The notes: generated by a model from the sequence alone, not told the origin. Counted from the stretch's first letter, positions 36,652 to 48,273 are shown. The stretch is 64,000 nt of DNA from Epiperipatus broadwayi (GCA_028023455.1 JAQFVV010006275.1:1493279-1557278), one strand, 5' to 3'. Translations and numbers: made by a program.

Positions 36652-37106
36652 TTCATGCTCATTATATAACATTTGTAGTACAAATTTTTAAATTAAGTCA
36701 TGTGATATATGACTTGATTTCCTTGCAATTATGGTTTTGCTATTCAGGATTTGGTGGTGTTATATTGCTAAAGCTATTAATATATGATGAATATGAACTT
36801 ATAATCAGTCCCATGTGGCTATTTAAGTTAGATAACTGAATTTGAAGATATAGATGTCTGAAAATTTTAGATTTTTTTACTTAATAGTTAATTATTAGAT
36901 AAATGCTAAGCTTGAGCTGGTATTTTTAGATCTAATGTCTGAATATCTTAGCACCTCATTGATGACAGCCAGCAGCTAAAAAACGGTCTGGGGATAAGGA
37001 TATTCGGTAAAGCTTGTTAAGAGCTATTAACGCATATTATATAACATTTGTAGTACAAGCTTATTAAATTAAGTCACGTGATGTATGATTGATTTCCTTG
37101 CAATAC
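36652..37106 (+). repeat. 75-bp direct repeats flanking a hammerhead relic
   Basis: The blocks 36652-36732 and 37031-37106 share ATTATATAACATTTGTAGTA, then TTAAATTAAGTCA, then TTGATTTCCTTGCAAT. The core ends with a small hairpin (GTCAT/ATGAC) in the first copy. A third, partial copy of that hairpin is at 35749-35766. Between the blocks lies a half-unit of the inner foldback of the 35-kb element. Confidence 0.7.
36941..37005 (+). ncRNA. Hammerhead relic with compensated stem I
   Basis: TTGATGA (36959-36965), stem II AGC/GCT with loop CAGCA, AAAA in place of GAAA, and the triplet GTC (36986-36988). Inner stem I is CCTCA/TGGGG. The outer stem is GAATATC pairing perfectly with GATATTC, a different sequence from ATCCAA/TTGGAT in other copies, so pairing is kept although the bases changed. 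Confidence 0.65.
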
Positions 37107-37479
37107 ATATATAATAGCATTATATAGTTCTAGTGATCAAAAAGTTTATTTTCTCATCAAATATTTTTACAGTATTCAAAAAGTGCCATACAAATGATAA
37201 TTCTATAATTTTCTTTATTATTAAGGTTTGAATCCATAAACACATATTAGATAAGTTTGTTACATCATTTAACTCACAAATGTATGGATGTGTTATGTAT
37301 ATACAGGTGAATCAACTCTAAATATATGCAATTTATGTATGTGAAGTTCCTCTAGAACCATGCTTGTTAAAAAATAGAGTGGATAATCAAGCTATTAAAC
37401 ATTGAGAGAACCTCAAAACAAGAATCATATTATTATGAAAGAGTTAACCTTACTAATAAATTAACTAAATATTAAGGGA

Positions 37480-38950
37480 GAAATGAAATGGTTAAAATTA
37501 AATATTTGTATCTAAAATGAAGATTAAATCAAAGTGGCACTATTATTAAAAAAAGATAAATAATTTAATTATAACATCATTTAAAATGTTAGATATTTTA
37601 AATGAAGAAGTGAGATATGCAATTAAAGTCTATAAAGAATGGAAAAACATGAACTGTTGAAATCATTATAGATATTAAGAGAAATTGTTAGTGAAGTTAT
37701 ATCCCAAATGACTACATGATAAAATATAACAAATGATTAAATATATGTATGTACTAATAATATTGATATTTGAGAAAGACATACCAAAAGATATTAGAAT
37801 TTAAAGGCGTATTAGTTTTATTATTACAAATCATGCTACAATGAATTTGAGCCTCAAATCAAACCAAAATCAATATTGTATTTTTAAATGTTGTAGCACA
37901 ATATCATAAGCAAATATTAAGAGAAGTTGCAGGAAGAATTAATAAGTATGAGTTGTCATTTTTTATTGCATTTGTAGAATGTAATAAAGGGTTTGAACTA
38001 AAAGCATTTATACTGTTATCAAAGTTTTGAAATATCATGACAAAAACTCACATACTATGAAATTCTGAAGAATATTTATCAAAATATAACCACTGATTAT
38101 ATTATATGATAACATTAAGTAGATTAATATTTGTAATGATTAAGATTAATATTGATTATATCTCTTCAAATTTTTTTACAAAAGCTGTATTAGAGGTATT
38201 TTATGGTTAAAATGAAAAGCAATGATAATAAAGATAAATGGAGATTAAATAAGTCTTCCAGCTTTTCTGACGATGTAGTTAATTTTGTAAAAAGTTATTG
38301 AGAACTTTGAAAATTTTTTACAAGAGTTATCAAAAGGAGTTAGTACTAAAGATAAATGTTTAAAAAGTCTAAAATTCAATTGTTTTTCAAAAACGAAAAA
38401 ATGAATAATGGATTAGAAAAGGTTAACAATTGTTTATATTGTATTGAATTATTAATGCATATGAAAACATAATGGATGAATTTAATCATAGAGTTAAATT
38501 TGAAAAAAAATATTTCTTATAAAAATAAGTATGAAAAAGAATTATGCTTATATACCTGAAAAAGAAAGTTTTTAATAAAATTTTATAATTATTTATTTAT
38601 GGATTTAAGATCTTGAATACATAATAGAAGATCATACAGTGAAGTAATGCTAGTATTAACTAAATAGATAATATATGTATTTAAAAAGCTGAAATAGAGC
38701 TGGGATGAATATATATCTTGAAGGGAAGACAGTAGATGGATAATTAAAGTCCTAAATTGTATCTCAAGAGAATCAAAAACATCGAGAAAGAAATCAAATA
38801 TGAAAAAAGATGGATAAGAAAGACTGTTAGATGACTATTGTTGAAAAAAGAAATTATGGAGCAGAGAAACTGAAATAATCTCAGAGGAACTTTCATCTTA
38901 AAGTGAATTGATAAACATTGAAAATAATGGTTATTTTATGCTTGATAACA
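37480..38950 (+). pseudogene. RTE-like LINE reverse transcriptase relic
   Basis: A heavily decayed RT domain of an endonuclease-reverse transcriptase LINE, readable by hopping frames. EVRYAIKVYKEWKN (near 37607) corresponds to the 'EV..AIK.LKNGK.PG' block. ISFIITNHATM matches 'NYR.ISLI.HASK'. VAGRINKYELSFFI then FVECNKGFE matches motif A 'FIDY.KAFD'. YISSNFF then LEVFYG matches motif B 'G.PISP.LF...LE'. SFSDDVVNFVKSY (near 38261-38299) is the catalytic FADD box, with both aspartates kept. The tail RGTFILK then stop near 38890 parallels the 2.3-kb relic. Numerous stops and frameshifts make it non-functional. The endonuclease domain was not found. Confidence 0.8.
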
Positions 38951-39688
38951 TAACATTTTTATATTCTTAGGAAATTGCCTTCATTATAAGATCTAAATAA
39001 CAATTTGGCTTAAAAAATTATAGAAAATGTTTAAGATGTATATTGATGAAATAAATGCATATTTTACACTAGGTTATGTATGAACAGAAGTAATGTTGAA
39101 ACACGTTTAAAGTATTTTTAGTTTTAATATTCTATGTGATAATGTTGTATATGAAATTAGTATATATATATATTTTTAACATTACTAGGATCAAAGAGAC
39201 AATTTTTATCTTTTGATCACATATAGACACAAAAACATATATACTTGATTTTAAAGTTTAGTAGGATTTTTTCTTTTTGGATTTTTTTTTAAGAATTTAT
39301 CTGCACTCTACTAAAAAAGCAAATATATTTTAGTTTTTTTTTTTTGTTAGTTTTAATGTTTAATTTTTATAAAAAGTTGACTTAAAAAAACATTAACCTG
39401 AATAATTTTAATGACTGGATTGAGTTGACAATGAAGTCATGAGATATTTACCATAAAAATTTGTTTAATTTTAATTAATTTTTGTTAAATAATATTAAAC
39501 GATTGCTCAACTTTGTAAGAGGACCAAACTTATAACTCCATTCACATTTTCTCTTCAATACTTCAACTATAGTTGGTTAGTAGGTATTTAAAACATACTT
39601 TTTCTCACTTGACTAATATTTAATCATAACAGTTGATGATAATCATTCTTATTTTAAAAAAGATTAAAAACTAATATAGAGTGTTTAG
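38951..39688. other. AT-rich DNA, nothing assigned
   Basis: No recognisable gene; T-rich runs near 39275-39345. Confidence 0.5.
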
Positions 39689-39696
39689 CAGTTTTT

Positions 39697-40065
39697 GGTG
39701 TTGATTTAGTATGCGCTCACGGCCGCCATTTTGAATTACAAGAACCACCCAAACCATGCTGAAACATCCAACCGATAAATGACATAGATCAAAATGGCCA
39801 TTTTCGTAGGGAAAAAAAAACCAAAAATCGGAATTTTCATATAAAAAAAAAAAAAACCAATCACGTGACTAAAATATTATAACACAAAAATCGCAATTTT
39901 CATAAAAAAAAAAAAACCAAAATCAGAATTTGGCATTAAAAAAAAAAAAAAACCAATCACGTGACTAAAATATTATAACACAGAAATCGCAATTTTCATA
40001 AAAAAAAAAACAAAATCGGAATTTGTCATAAAAAAAAAGCCAATCACGTGACTAAAATCAGCACC
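39697..40065. mobile_element. MITE with 8-bp TSD, YY1-like site and E-box tandem repeats
   Basis: The termini GGTGTTGATTTAGT and, on the complement of the right end, GGTGCTGATTTTAGT are inverted repeats. CAGTTTTT flanks both sides (39689-39696 and 40066-40073), an 8-bp duplication. Inside are three copies of a subterminal repeat, spaced 97 and 87 bp, each with a poly-A tract and then CCAATCACGTGAC (39856, 39953, 40040). Near the left end is GGCCGCCATTTTG (39721-39733), matching the YY1 consensus on the minus strand. CpG is markedly richer than in surrounding DNA. Superfamily is unassigned (hAT, Merlin, P and MULE-like elements all give 8-9-bp duplications). Confidence 0.75.
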
Positions 40066-40073
40066 CAGTTTTT

Positions 40074-40952
40074 TTTATGATCTAGGATTAGTGCCTTCAC
40101 GTGCTTATATTTATGAATGAAAATCAGGTGTGTATATATTCTTCTAATGCAAACCAGAAAGAGAGAAAATGTCACATTGTCTTCACACATTCCAGATATT
40201 TATCTTATTTCATCCAGTTAAAGCATTTCTTTTTAGCAGTTTAAAACTATTAAGTAAAGTAGTTTATATTCAAGAGCATAAAACAATAATAATTAGAAAA
40301 AAATAAATTCAAATTCAATTTCTGGTGCTTTAGGGAATAGATGTTGACATCAGTTTCCCTTCAAAAGGCATCAGATATAAAGTAATTAAATGATATCAGA
40401 TATAATTGGAGACTAATAGTTTAGATTCTTTGTAGAACTTGATTATAACATAGTACAAAAAAGTAAATATTATATATTGGTTTTACTTAAACAACATATA
40501 GATTTCAATGTGACTTTATATTCCTCTTTACTGTAATATTGTTTTTATTAAATATAATAAGTTTACCATAATTATTTTAAAAATTAAGATATTGGTCAAA
40601 GAAAAATACAATATAAATTTATGTTACAATATAGTTCATTATATTTAATAGGCCAAGATCACTGATATATATATATATAATTAGTTACTTATTTGTTATA
40701 TTACTTGTCATAGATTATTAGTACTTAATTATATTAATATATAAGAATGAGATTTCGAAGAATTATTGGATGATGGTGATACTGCATTTAACTTAAGTTA
40801 TAATGAGATCCATAGCTTAAACAATTTGAAATCATATTATAAATATTAATGGGGGGGTATTTTAAATCTCTGTAATACTGCTTATACCAATAATCATAGA
40901 ATTAAGTGAATGTATTTCTTTTTAAACTGCAGTATATCTCAAAAGCCATATA
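40074..40952. other. AT-rich DNA, nothing assigned
   Basis: No recognisable gene or repeat. Confidence 0.5.
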
Positions 40953-42065
40953 AATTTTGATACTGGTTGATTAGACATGTACACTGCTTGATGGCATTGT
41001 TTATGTGCTAAAACACATAAAAATGTCATTTATGTGGCCTGAAGTTTATGGCCTATAGAACAGTAATGTTCATATTAGCCACTATGGACCTATGTTGCAT
41101 CACACACAAATATTATGGTCCGCTGATGTGCTTTGCAACACTGCAAATATGCACATTTCACCGATCGCTAACGTATTATGTGAGGGCGTATGGAATTCAA
41201 CTGACTATAACTCTTGTAATCTGCATTTGAAGTAATGATCTTACACTCTACCTGATGTAGTATTACATACTAATAATTGTAAGCCTGCTGCTGCACTTCC
41301 CTATACAGCTTAGATGGTGAAAAAAATTGCAAAAAGTGTAGGAACAAACATAATTTCACAGAATTCACACGAAAAGGCACGTTTGCGCGAGAACAACTAT
41401 GAGAAATTAAATGGCTGACATTGTTTTGGAAATCAAAAGCTTGGTTTGATCAGACTATTGCAACTTTTGGTCCCTGGCCCTGCACATTCTAGCACTACAC
41501 GCTGACATTTATAATGTAATTTTAAAATGTAATTATTCCATTTCAGAAAAATTTAATTCTTATGTTTTATAAAATAATGTTGGTTCATAAATTGTTTACA
41601 AATACTTTGCAGAATGTCGGCTCGGTAATGTTTATAAAAGTATCTTTTTTCCAGATAAAGAGCAGCTACAATACAACTAAAATTGCACATTGTTTTGAAA
41701 AATCATAATGTTGGTTTGATCAGAGTACTGCATCTTTTGGAAGATCCTTTGGATCGGCAAAACCATTGGTCCCCAGCCCTGCATATTCCAGCACTACGCG
41801 CTGACATTTACAATGTAATTTAAAACTGTAAGTATTCCATTTTAGAAAATAATGTTGATTCATAAATTGTTTAAAAACTAGTTTGAAAAATGTCAACACG
41901 CGCTGAAATGTATAATGTAATTTTAAAATGTAATTATTCCATTTTAGAAAATAATGTTGTTTCGCAACAAAAATTTTGGGCCAGTAAATGACATTTTTAT
42001 GTGTTTTAGCACATAAACAATGCCATCAAGAGTCATGCATGTCTAATTAACCAGTACCTAAATTT
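40953..42065. mobile_element. TIR element with internal tandem repeats (1.1 kb)
   Basis: Inverted termini of about 90 bp: 40953-41035 and 41985-42065 share GATGGCATTGTTTATGTGCT and AAACACATAAAAATGTCATT in opposite orientation. TA dinucleotides border it, which is not diagnostic in this DNA. The interior holds about two and a half copies of a roughly 240-bp unit. The unit includes TGGTTTGATCAGA, a GGTCCC-GGCCCTGCA-like block and ACGCGCTGACATTTA, recurring near 41440, 41710 and 41895. It is CpG-richer than its surroundings. A 60-codon frame (41048-41230) has no recognisable domain. Confidence 0.75.
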
Positions 42066-42487
42066 TAATAGTGAGGCACTTTTTTTTTGTCTTATTACCA
42101 ATCAAAGAGTTTGATGTTAAAATCTTGCTAAATGGATTATTACAGAGAATTAAACTTGATCTTATGTTTATGAAAAAGTGACAATACTTTATAATGCATA
42201 GAAAAGTTTTTTTGTCGGATTCACATAACTTACAAATTGTATGCATGTGATGATGATATATCAGATGTGATAATATGTTGGATTATTTCCATCATCTATC
42301 ATTAAATATTGGATGTATAGAAAATTTTAAACTTTATTTAAACTTTTCAAATACAAACAACTTGTTGGTAATAACACACAAATCACAAATAGACAACACA
42401 GGTTAGTAATTACACAACATTTCAAGTAGTATTATTCTCCACTCTTCTTCAGGTGTTGCTGGTCTGACCAGTGAAAATATTAGTATA

Positions 42488-42572
42488 GAAGTTGAATTCA
42501 CACCTTTAGATTCTTGAATACCAAATTTTAAGGCAACACTCTAACCAACTGAGCTATTCTGTCAAAGGCAAC
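42488..42572 (-). ncRNA. tRNA-like SINE head (left, mirrored copy)
   Basis: The complement of 42545-42556 is the A box TAGCTCAGTTGG and that of 42491-42501 the B box GTGAATTCAAC. It is the inverted partner of the head at 42896-42980. Confidence 0.65.
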
Positions 42573-42895
42573 AAATAGTAGAAATTTCATATAAGAGGAT
42601 TGCTTCAATTTCTCCTGACTTCCACAATTTTTTTTTTTTACTGAAATATGTCTACAATAGCAGATCATGTATGTTCTAATGACCATATGTTTGATTGGGA
42701 AAATACAAAAACATTGGATAGAGATGGAAAGATGAAAGAAGAAAAATCAAGGAAGCTGCTCTTTTGACAATGGCAAATAATCCTATACAATAATCCACTG
42801 TGGGAACCTTACTGTTAGAAAAAAGTAAAAATAAAAACTTGAAGAATCAGGAGGATTTGAACCAATCCTCATATATAAAATTTCTACTATCTGCT

Positions 42896-42980
42896 GCCTT
42901 TGACAGAATAGCTCAGTTGGTTAGAGTGTTACCTTAAAATTTGATATTTCAAGAACCTAAAGATGTGAGTTCAACTCCTA
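42896..42980 (+). ncRNA. tRNA-like SINE head (right copy)
   Basis: The head GACAGAATAGCTCAGTTGG plus B box GAGTTCAACTCC has the spacing of an internal Pol III promoter. The anticodon-arm region is AT-rich (CTTAAAATTTGATATTTCAAG) and the acceptor stem does not close, so this is a SINE promoter and not a working tRNA gene. Confidence 0.65.
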
Positions 42981-43358
42981 TGCTAATATTATCACTGGTC
43001 AGAACAAGCAACATCTGAAGAAGAGTGGAGAATAATATTACTTGAACTGTTGTGTAATTATTAACCTGTGGTGTCAATTTGTGTGTTATTACCAACAAAA
43101 AAATCACCCTCTCCCTCTTCCACACCAATTAATTTTAATTAATTTAAAAAAAAAAAAACACAACCCACTCCATATTGTATTTTTATTTTTCCAAAAGCAA
43201 GAAGAGTTGTTGTTGTCACAAGATGGTACATAATTATGGAGGAGGTGTTGTTTTATTACCAACAAGTTGTTTATATTTGAAAAGTTTAAAAATTTCTATA
43301 CATTAAACATTTAATGATAGATGATGTAAATAGTCCAACATATTATCAAAGCATCTGT

Positions 43359-44470
43359 GAGTTCTATTGAGATGGATGTTGCAGTTGGAAAAATACTATA
43401 AAGAAATTTGTTTGAATTTGGTGTGATCATCACTTAAGATCATTATATGTCATATTATTTATATAGATATGCTCATTTGATCTTTTATCGTAGTTATAAT
43501 TTTAACATTTTGGAAAAGACTATATTCAAGTCTGTTAAATTCATTCATAGAACAAAAAATGTAAGTAATAAATTCAGGACAATAAATAATAAAAATTTAC
43601 AGCTATCTAAAACAATACAGCCCAAAGTAATATAATATGAATTTTATTTAATGATAATTATAAACATTAGATGTGCAAGCCTATATAAAACTGCAAATTC
43701 TTTTATGTATGCTTATAATCAGAATTTCTTTTTAAAAAATTTAAAGAAAATATAAATGTACTTTACTGTTTTATTTAAATTTCTTTTGTTGATATAAATA
43801 TTGAAAATAATAACAAATAATATTTAGCATTCTATTTAAACATCATAATTTAAAAAAAAAATATTACTATGTATTGAAAGTTAAATAAATAAAAAATATT
43901 CATTTTAAATTTGAAAAACTAGATGAAAAAATACAATACTACATATGGATCATTTCTAAATTCAATAACCTTCAGGCAGAGAACTTTATATCATTATTAT
44001 TTTCTTCTACTGACTTTGAATGTAGTTTTTATTAAAGGTTAATGGAAAACAATGCCAAGTTAATGAAGATCAAGGGTATATTGCTTGATAACATATACAC
44101 ATATTCAATCATTTCTTTTGAATCAATAATCCAACAACTTAAGTAAAAAAAATTTAAATAAATGAATGTGACATCTTGAAATGTATAGGAAAATTTAAAT
44201 GCCATCAAAAAATTGAAAGAGAGAAAAAGGCATTTTTAGTGAGAATAATAGAATAAAAGTAGAATTTAAAATGCAAGTTATGTAAATTCTTAGAAATAAA
44301 TAAATAAAACAATCTTGAAATTTGACTAAAATTATCAACATTAAAAGAAGTATCAAAAGACTATGCTCTATGTCTACTAATGACTATTTTAGAAACGGAA
44401 TAGATTTAGTATATGACTAAAGGGGGATCATTGGGGAAAAAAATTTAAAACAATGAAAAACTGGAATGTT
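43359..44470. other. AT-rich DNA, no gene seen
   Basis: A 62-codon frame at 43447-43635 shows no recognisable motif. Confidence 0.5.
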
Positions 44471-44479
44471 ATATTAGAT

Positions 44480-45940
44480 AAACACTATTATTATTTTATT
44501 ATGATTATTATCATGTTGTTTTTTGTTGCTGTACTATGGGAGGCACACCATGTGCTTTATGTAATAGTCTTATATTTGGCAAACAGCCAAAAATTAGATG
44601 TATTAAATGTAATTAGTTTCATGAATCATATGTAAAATCTAATGGGACAACACTGTATAAAAATGAAGTAGAAATGGAGTCTTATATTTATGAAAAATGT
44701 GTTCATAATTCAAGTTTTGGTAATGCAATGGAAGTCATGAAAACAAAATGAAGGATATTGGGTCAGAGGTAAATAATTCACAAAAATTGGAAAATTTTGA
44801 TGGATAAAATTTATTGGAAAATGGAGATAATGACATTTATAAATTAATAGAAATTAATGTATATCTAAGGAAGATTTAGAAATTGTAAACAATCATAATT
44901 TTGATTATAAAAAGAAAATCTAACTAAAATGGATATTAATTGTTTAGATAAACAAAGAAATTAGTTTTTTATTGAATACAATTTTAAATATTGTTATAGA
45001 CTTATCAAGTGAAATTAAATTATTGAAAGAAGAAAATATTATGATGAAAAATTTGTTATAAAATATATCAGTTAATAATTTGGATACAAATCAAAATGAT
45101 GATTATGGAAGCACAATTGTTGATTGAAATTTTGTTGTTTTAAACAAAGTCAAGTTAGTGAATTTGTTATTGCTGATTCAGAATTCCCCCTACTATTAAA
45201 GGTAAATATAAATTCTAGTGAAAGAACAGATAAATTACAAAAGCAATCAGGTATGATTAGTGTCACTGATACTAAAATCTAATTTTAAATTCAGTGATTA
45301 AAAAAATAAAGTAATTAAAATGAAAGTTGGTCAATCAGATAAGAAAATAAATGAAATGTCACGTGATCATGATTTTAGATCTACCTGCTCTATTTGATTT
45401 AATGAATCATTGCAAATTTTTAATCAAGATTGTGAAGATAAAGAAAAGGAAAGTTATAAAATTGTATTTTATGGAAAGAATAAGCAAATATTTCTATTAT
45501 AGGTAATCAAGTTAATCATGTATTGAAAGCTCTTAAGACAAGAATAAAATTTTTTAAAAAATTTCTGATTAGAAGGGAGAATGATACTTCTGAAGATGTG
45601 ATTATACATTTGAAAATAGCAATAGATCATCGCAGCTGCCTTGCAAGCAAGTAGTTATTTGCAGACGGTTGTGGGTTCGCCTCCCGGCCGATGCTATGAC
45701 ATGAAAAAAAAATACTTCAAATATAAATATTGTGCATTATAAACTGAACACTATGTCTAAAAAATATTCATTTTATTTATCTATACAAGAATGTGAATCT
45801 GACAGAAAGTTAATCTAGTGATATTTGACCTGTGGGTGCTGTGATATTGCCCTTCTATTGTAATTTAAAATCTTTAAGAAATCTTAATGCTGATGTAGTT
45901 AAAAGTACACAGGTTGAAATTATTGATTGATAATTGAGCT
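44480..45940 (+). pseudogene. LINE ORF1 relic with PHD-like zinc finger
   Basis: A decayed nucleic-acid-binding first ORF of a non-LTR retrotransposon. Near 44550 it encodes a PHD-type cysteine pattern, C-X2-C-X12-C-X2-C, followed by FHESY. The His is kept, the next Cys is changed to Tyr, and a stop falls where the family has Trp. An acidic and coiled-coil-like stretch follows (LLKEENIMMKN region near 45030). After 45540, RIKFFKKFLIRR then DTSEDVIIHLK resembles the '...VFVSRL.P.TT.EDI..yL' segment of LINE ORF1 proteins. After the inserted SINE, KYSFYLSIQECESD and then PVGAVILPFY near 45835 resemble 'SF.I.V.E..' and 'WPVGA.V..F'. Several stops and frameshifts are present. No RT domain follows. 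Confidence 0.65.
45630..45716 (+). mobile_element. GC-rich tRNA-like SINE inserted in the LINE ORF1
   Basis: An island of high GC (CATCGCAGCTGCC ... GGGTTCGCCTCCCGGCCGATG) followed by an A9 tract. The ends CATCG/CGATG pair like an acceptor stem. GTGGGTTCGCCTCCC is a good B box/T arm, and CTTGCAAGCAAG resembles an anticodon arm. No canonical A box is visible. It splits the ORF1 text, so it arrived later than the LINE, and its intact CpGs suggest a relatively young insertion. Confidence 0.65.
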
Positions 45941-45949
45941 ATTCTTAGA

Positions 45950-47947
45950 ACAAAACAAAGAAGCAATTGGCAAGTCTGAAGTAGTGTCTGTTCCTTTATT
46001 AATCCTATTTGAAGAACTATTGGAGAGACTGTATCATGCATTGAGCTATCTAAAAGTGTTTATCTGCTGATTTAATCATAAAAAAGAGTTAATTATATGT
46101 AGTGAAAATTTAAAACAACCAATGTCAACACAATCTAAAATAAATAAACTTTGATAATAATAATAAATATTAATTATAAAAGTAAAGTTCAAAAAGAAAA
46201 GTATACATCTCTAATCACTTTACAATAATAAGACGGATATCACCAAAAAAAGCTACATTTTATTTTCTACATTCACACAGTTCATTAATTCTGTACGATT
46301 AAGAAAACCATTTTAATAGATAATTAATCTAAATAGTATTAAATAAAAAAAAAAAACATTTCGTCAAGCATAATGAATTTGAAATAGCACAAATTATCCA
46401 TTTTAGTCATCATCAGATAATCCTAAACTCAAAACTGATTTAGTTAGCGAAGAATTTTACAAATATATACCTAATGATCCTCCAACTAATTCCAAAACTC
46501 AAATTACTAGTCATCTACTTTTAACTGTGAATTAATTTCAGATTTAGGTTTGATAATGTGCATGAATGCTTGGCATGTTAAGTTGGACATTTTCTATGGA
46601 AATGACTGGTCTGCCCTAATTTTCCTGAATTAAAATCAAGTAACAAATGAGAGAAATATCTCTAAGTTACAGTCATTTCATTCTTATAATTCAATCAACT
46701 AATTTCTTAAATGTTTTGCATTAAGTTCTTGAAACAACTCACAAATGAAAGTCGGAAAAAATATTTATAATAATTAGCCAACAATGTACACTTTAATTTT
46801 ACTAATAATCATCCATCTTGTAATTATTATATATGTATTAATGTAAAAAGAGTATAATCTTTAGATATGTTTAGAAATGATATAGCTTTCCTAGTAAGAG
46901 GTTTGTTTGTTGTTACTAAAGTTAGGCGATATGGGAACAAAAATGATAGAGTGCAAAAGTTCTGTTTCAAAGAGGTCAGGTTAGGATTTTTCTCCAACAA
47001 TAATAAATTAACGAATATTTTTTCTTTTTTTTTTTAATGATATAACTTAAGGCATTAAAATTTATACAATTTTTTAGGAATGATTAATTTGCTACTTATA
47101 TACATATTTAATCACACTTTTACCTATCACATATTTGTATTTCAAATATTTCAAGTTATGGAAAAATCTTGCAGAATATATTTTGAGTATATATTAATTT
47201 ATATTCACAATGGAATATAAAAAAGTTAAAAAGCTCATTAAAATTTGGCTTTAACTATCGAGTAGATAAAAACAAATATTTAAAGGGGGCACAGCAACGA
47301 TAAAGTGATGCTGACAAAATTGTATTATTGGGTGAATATCCTTTAAACAGTTTATCTTCCTACAAGACCAAGCAGAGAATTTAAATCTATTTTCTTTTAC
47401 ATGTCTTTCTATAAACTAACAAACGATAACATTTACAACCTTTGGCATTTTTAATTTTTATAAAAACTTCCCACTCCCTTTCCATTATTACAATAACATT
47501 TTTATTTTAAAAAGAAAAATTGACTTCAATTGATGTAAGCTTCCCATCTTTATAGATTTGTGTCCGTTTGATTTTACAAGTGATAATTATATTTTGAAAG
47601 GAAAATCAATTTGTTTTGGTTTATTAGGAATTTACCATGAATGCATTCTTTTTTTTTGTAAATGCTAATAAAAATAAGTCATACGTAGTCCAAGTTGTTA
47701 TTATAAAATATTTTTGATTTGAAGCCAAACTTGTTCAAGTTGTGAAAACATTTTATATACAACAAAGAGTAATGAAGTTTAACAGGTTGTTAATTTTTAA
47801 TTTTTCCCCGTTCAATTATCTGCAATTAAATAAAAGAGCTTTTAAAAAATAAATAAAAGATAATTTGATAATATTATGCTTTCTCTAAAAAGTATGTAAC
47901 ACGTACTAATATTCAAATACACCAGTACAACATATATATAATGTATG
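45950..47947. other. AT-rich DNA, no gene seen
   Basis: No recognisable gene. An 82-codon minus frame overlapping the right end (48090-47842) is a chance reading of the foldback element. Confidence 0.5.
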
Positions 47948-47961
47948 TAAATGCAATTTAT

Positions 47962-48113
47962 TAAACCACTAAATATCACATGATCACCATCTCTTATGCT
48001 AGCACATAACTTATTAAACAAGCAAAACTCTCCATACAGTAGTGTTACCCTGTGCATCCATTGATTACTCTGGTTGGCACAGGGTGGCACTACTGTATGG
48101 AGTTTTGCCTGTT
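47962..48113. mobile_element. Short foldback element, family 1 deletion derivative, 14-bp TSD
   Basis: A 152-bp element with a 5' flank (AAACCACTAAATATCACATG) and then the family 1 terminus AAAACTCTCCATACAGTAG. A few dozen bases later the inverted terminus ends GAGTTTTGCCTGTT. The hammerhead-bearing middle is deleted. TAAATGCAATTTAT is repeated exactly at 47948-47961 and 48114-48127. This copy defines the full element ends and confirms long target-site duplication for the family. Confidence 0.88.
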
Positions 48114-48273
48114 TAAATGCAATTTATGTGTGATAATTATTCAAAATCAATTAGAAAGATCTAATTTTTGAAATCGCTATTTAAATCCAAATAAAAGATG
48201 ATGGAAGTTTAATGTTTGTGAGGCCATTTGAAATAGAAATAATTAAATAAATGTATTAAGATATTTTACTGTA

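Larger units (their letters stand above)
42258..43358. mobile_element. Long inverted repeat built from two tRNA-derived SINEs (family C)
   Basis: Arms 42258-42640 and 42835-43358 are inverted copies, alike from GATAATATGTTGGA at the outside through AACAACTTGTTGGTAATAA to the tRNA-like heads. Each arm holds a SINE with a nearly canonical A box. The right copy (42896-42980) has TAGCTCAGTTGG at 42909-42920 and B box GTGAGTTCAACTC at 42965-42977. The left copy is its mirror on the minus strand (42488-42572). The right arm carries an extra poly-A/CT-rich insertion at about 43100-43240. No clear target-site duplication. Confidence 0.8.

Noticed and set aside
42896-42980. Genuine tRNA gene
   Set aside because: A and B boxes are good, but the acceptor and anticodon stems do not close and a mirrored copy with SINE body exists.
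45630-45716. Genuine tRNA gene
   Set aside because: The T arm is good and the ends pair, but there is no A box or D arm and an A9 tail follows, so it is better read as a SINE.
46350-46430. Minus-strand hammerhead candidate (TTTCGTC ... TCATCAG)
   Set aside because: The gap between boxes is far too long for stem II and the intervening sequence is not self-complementary.
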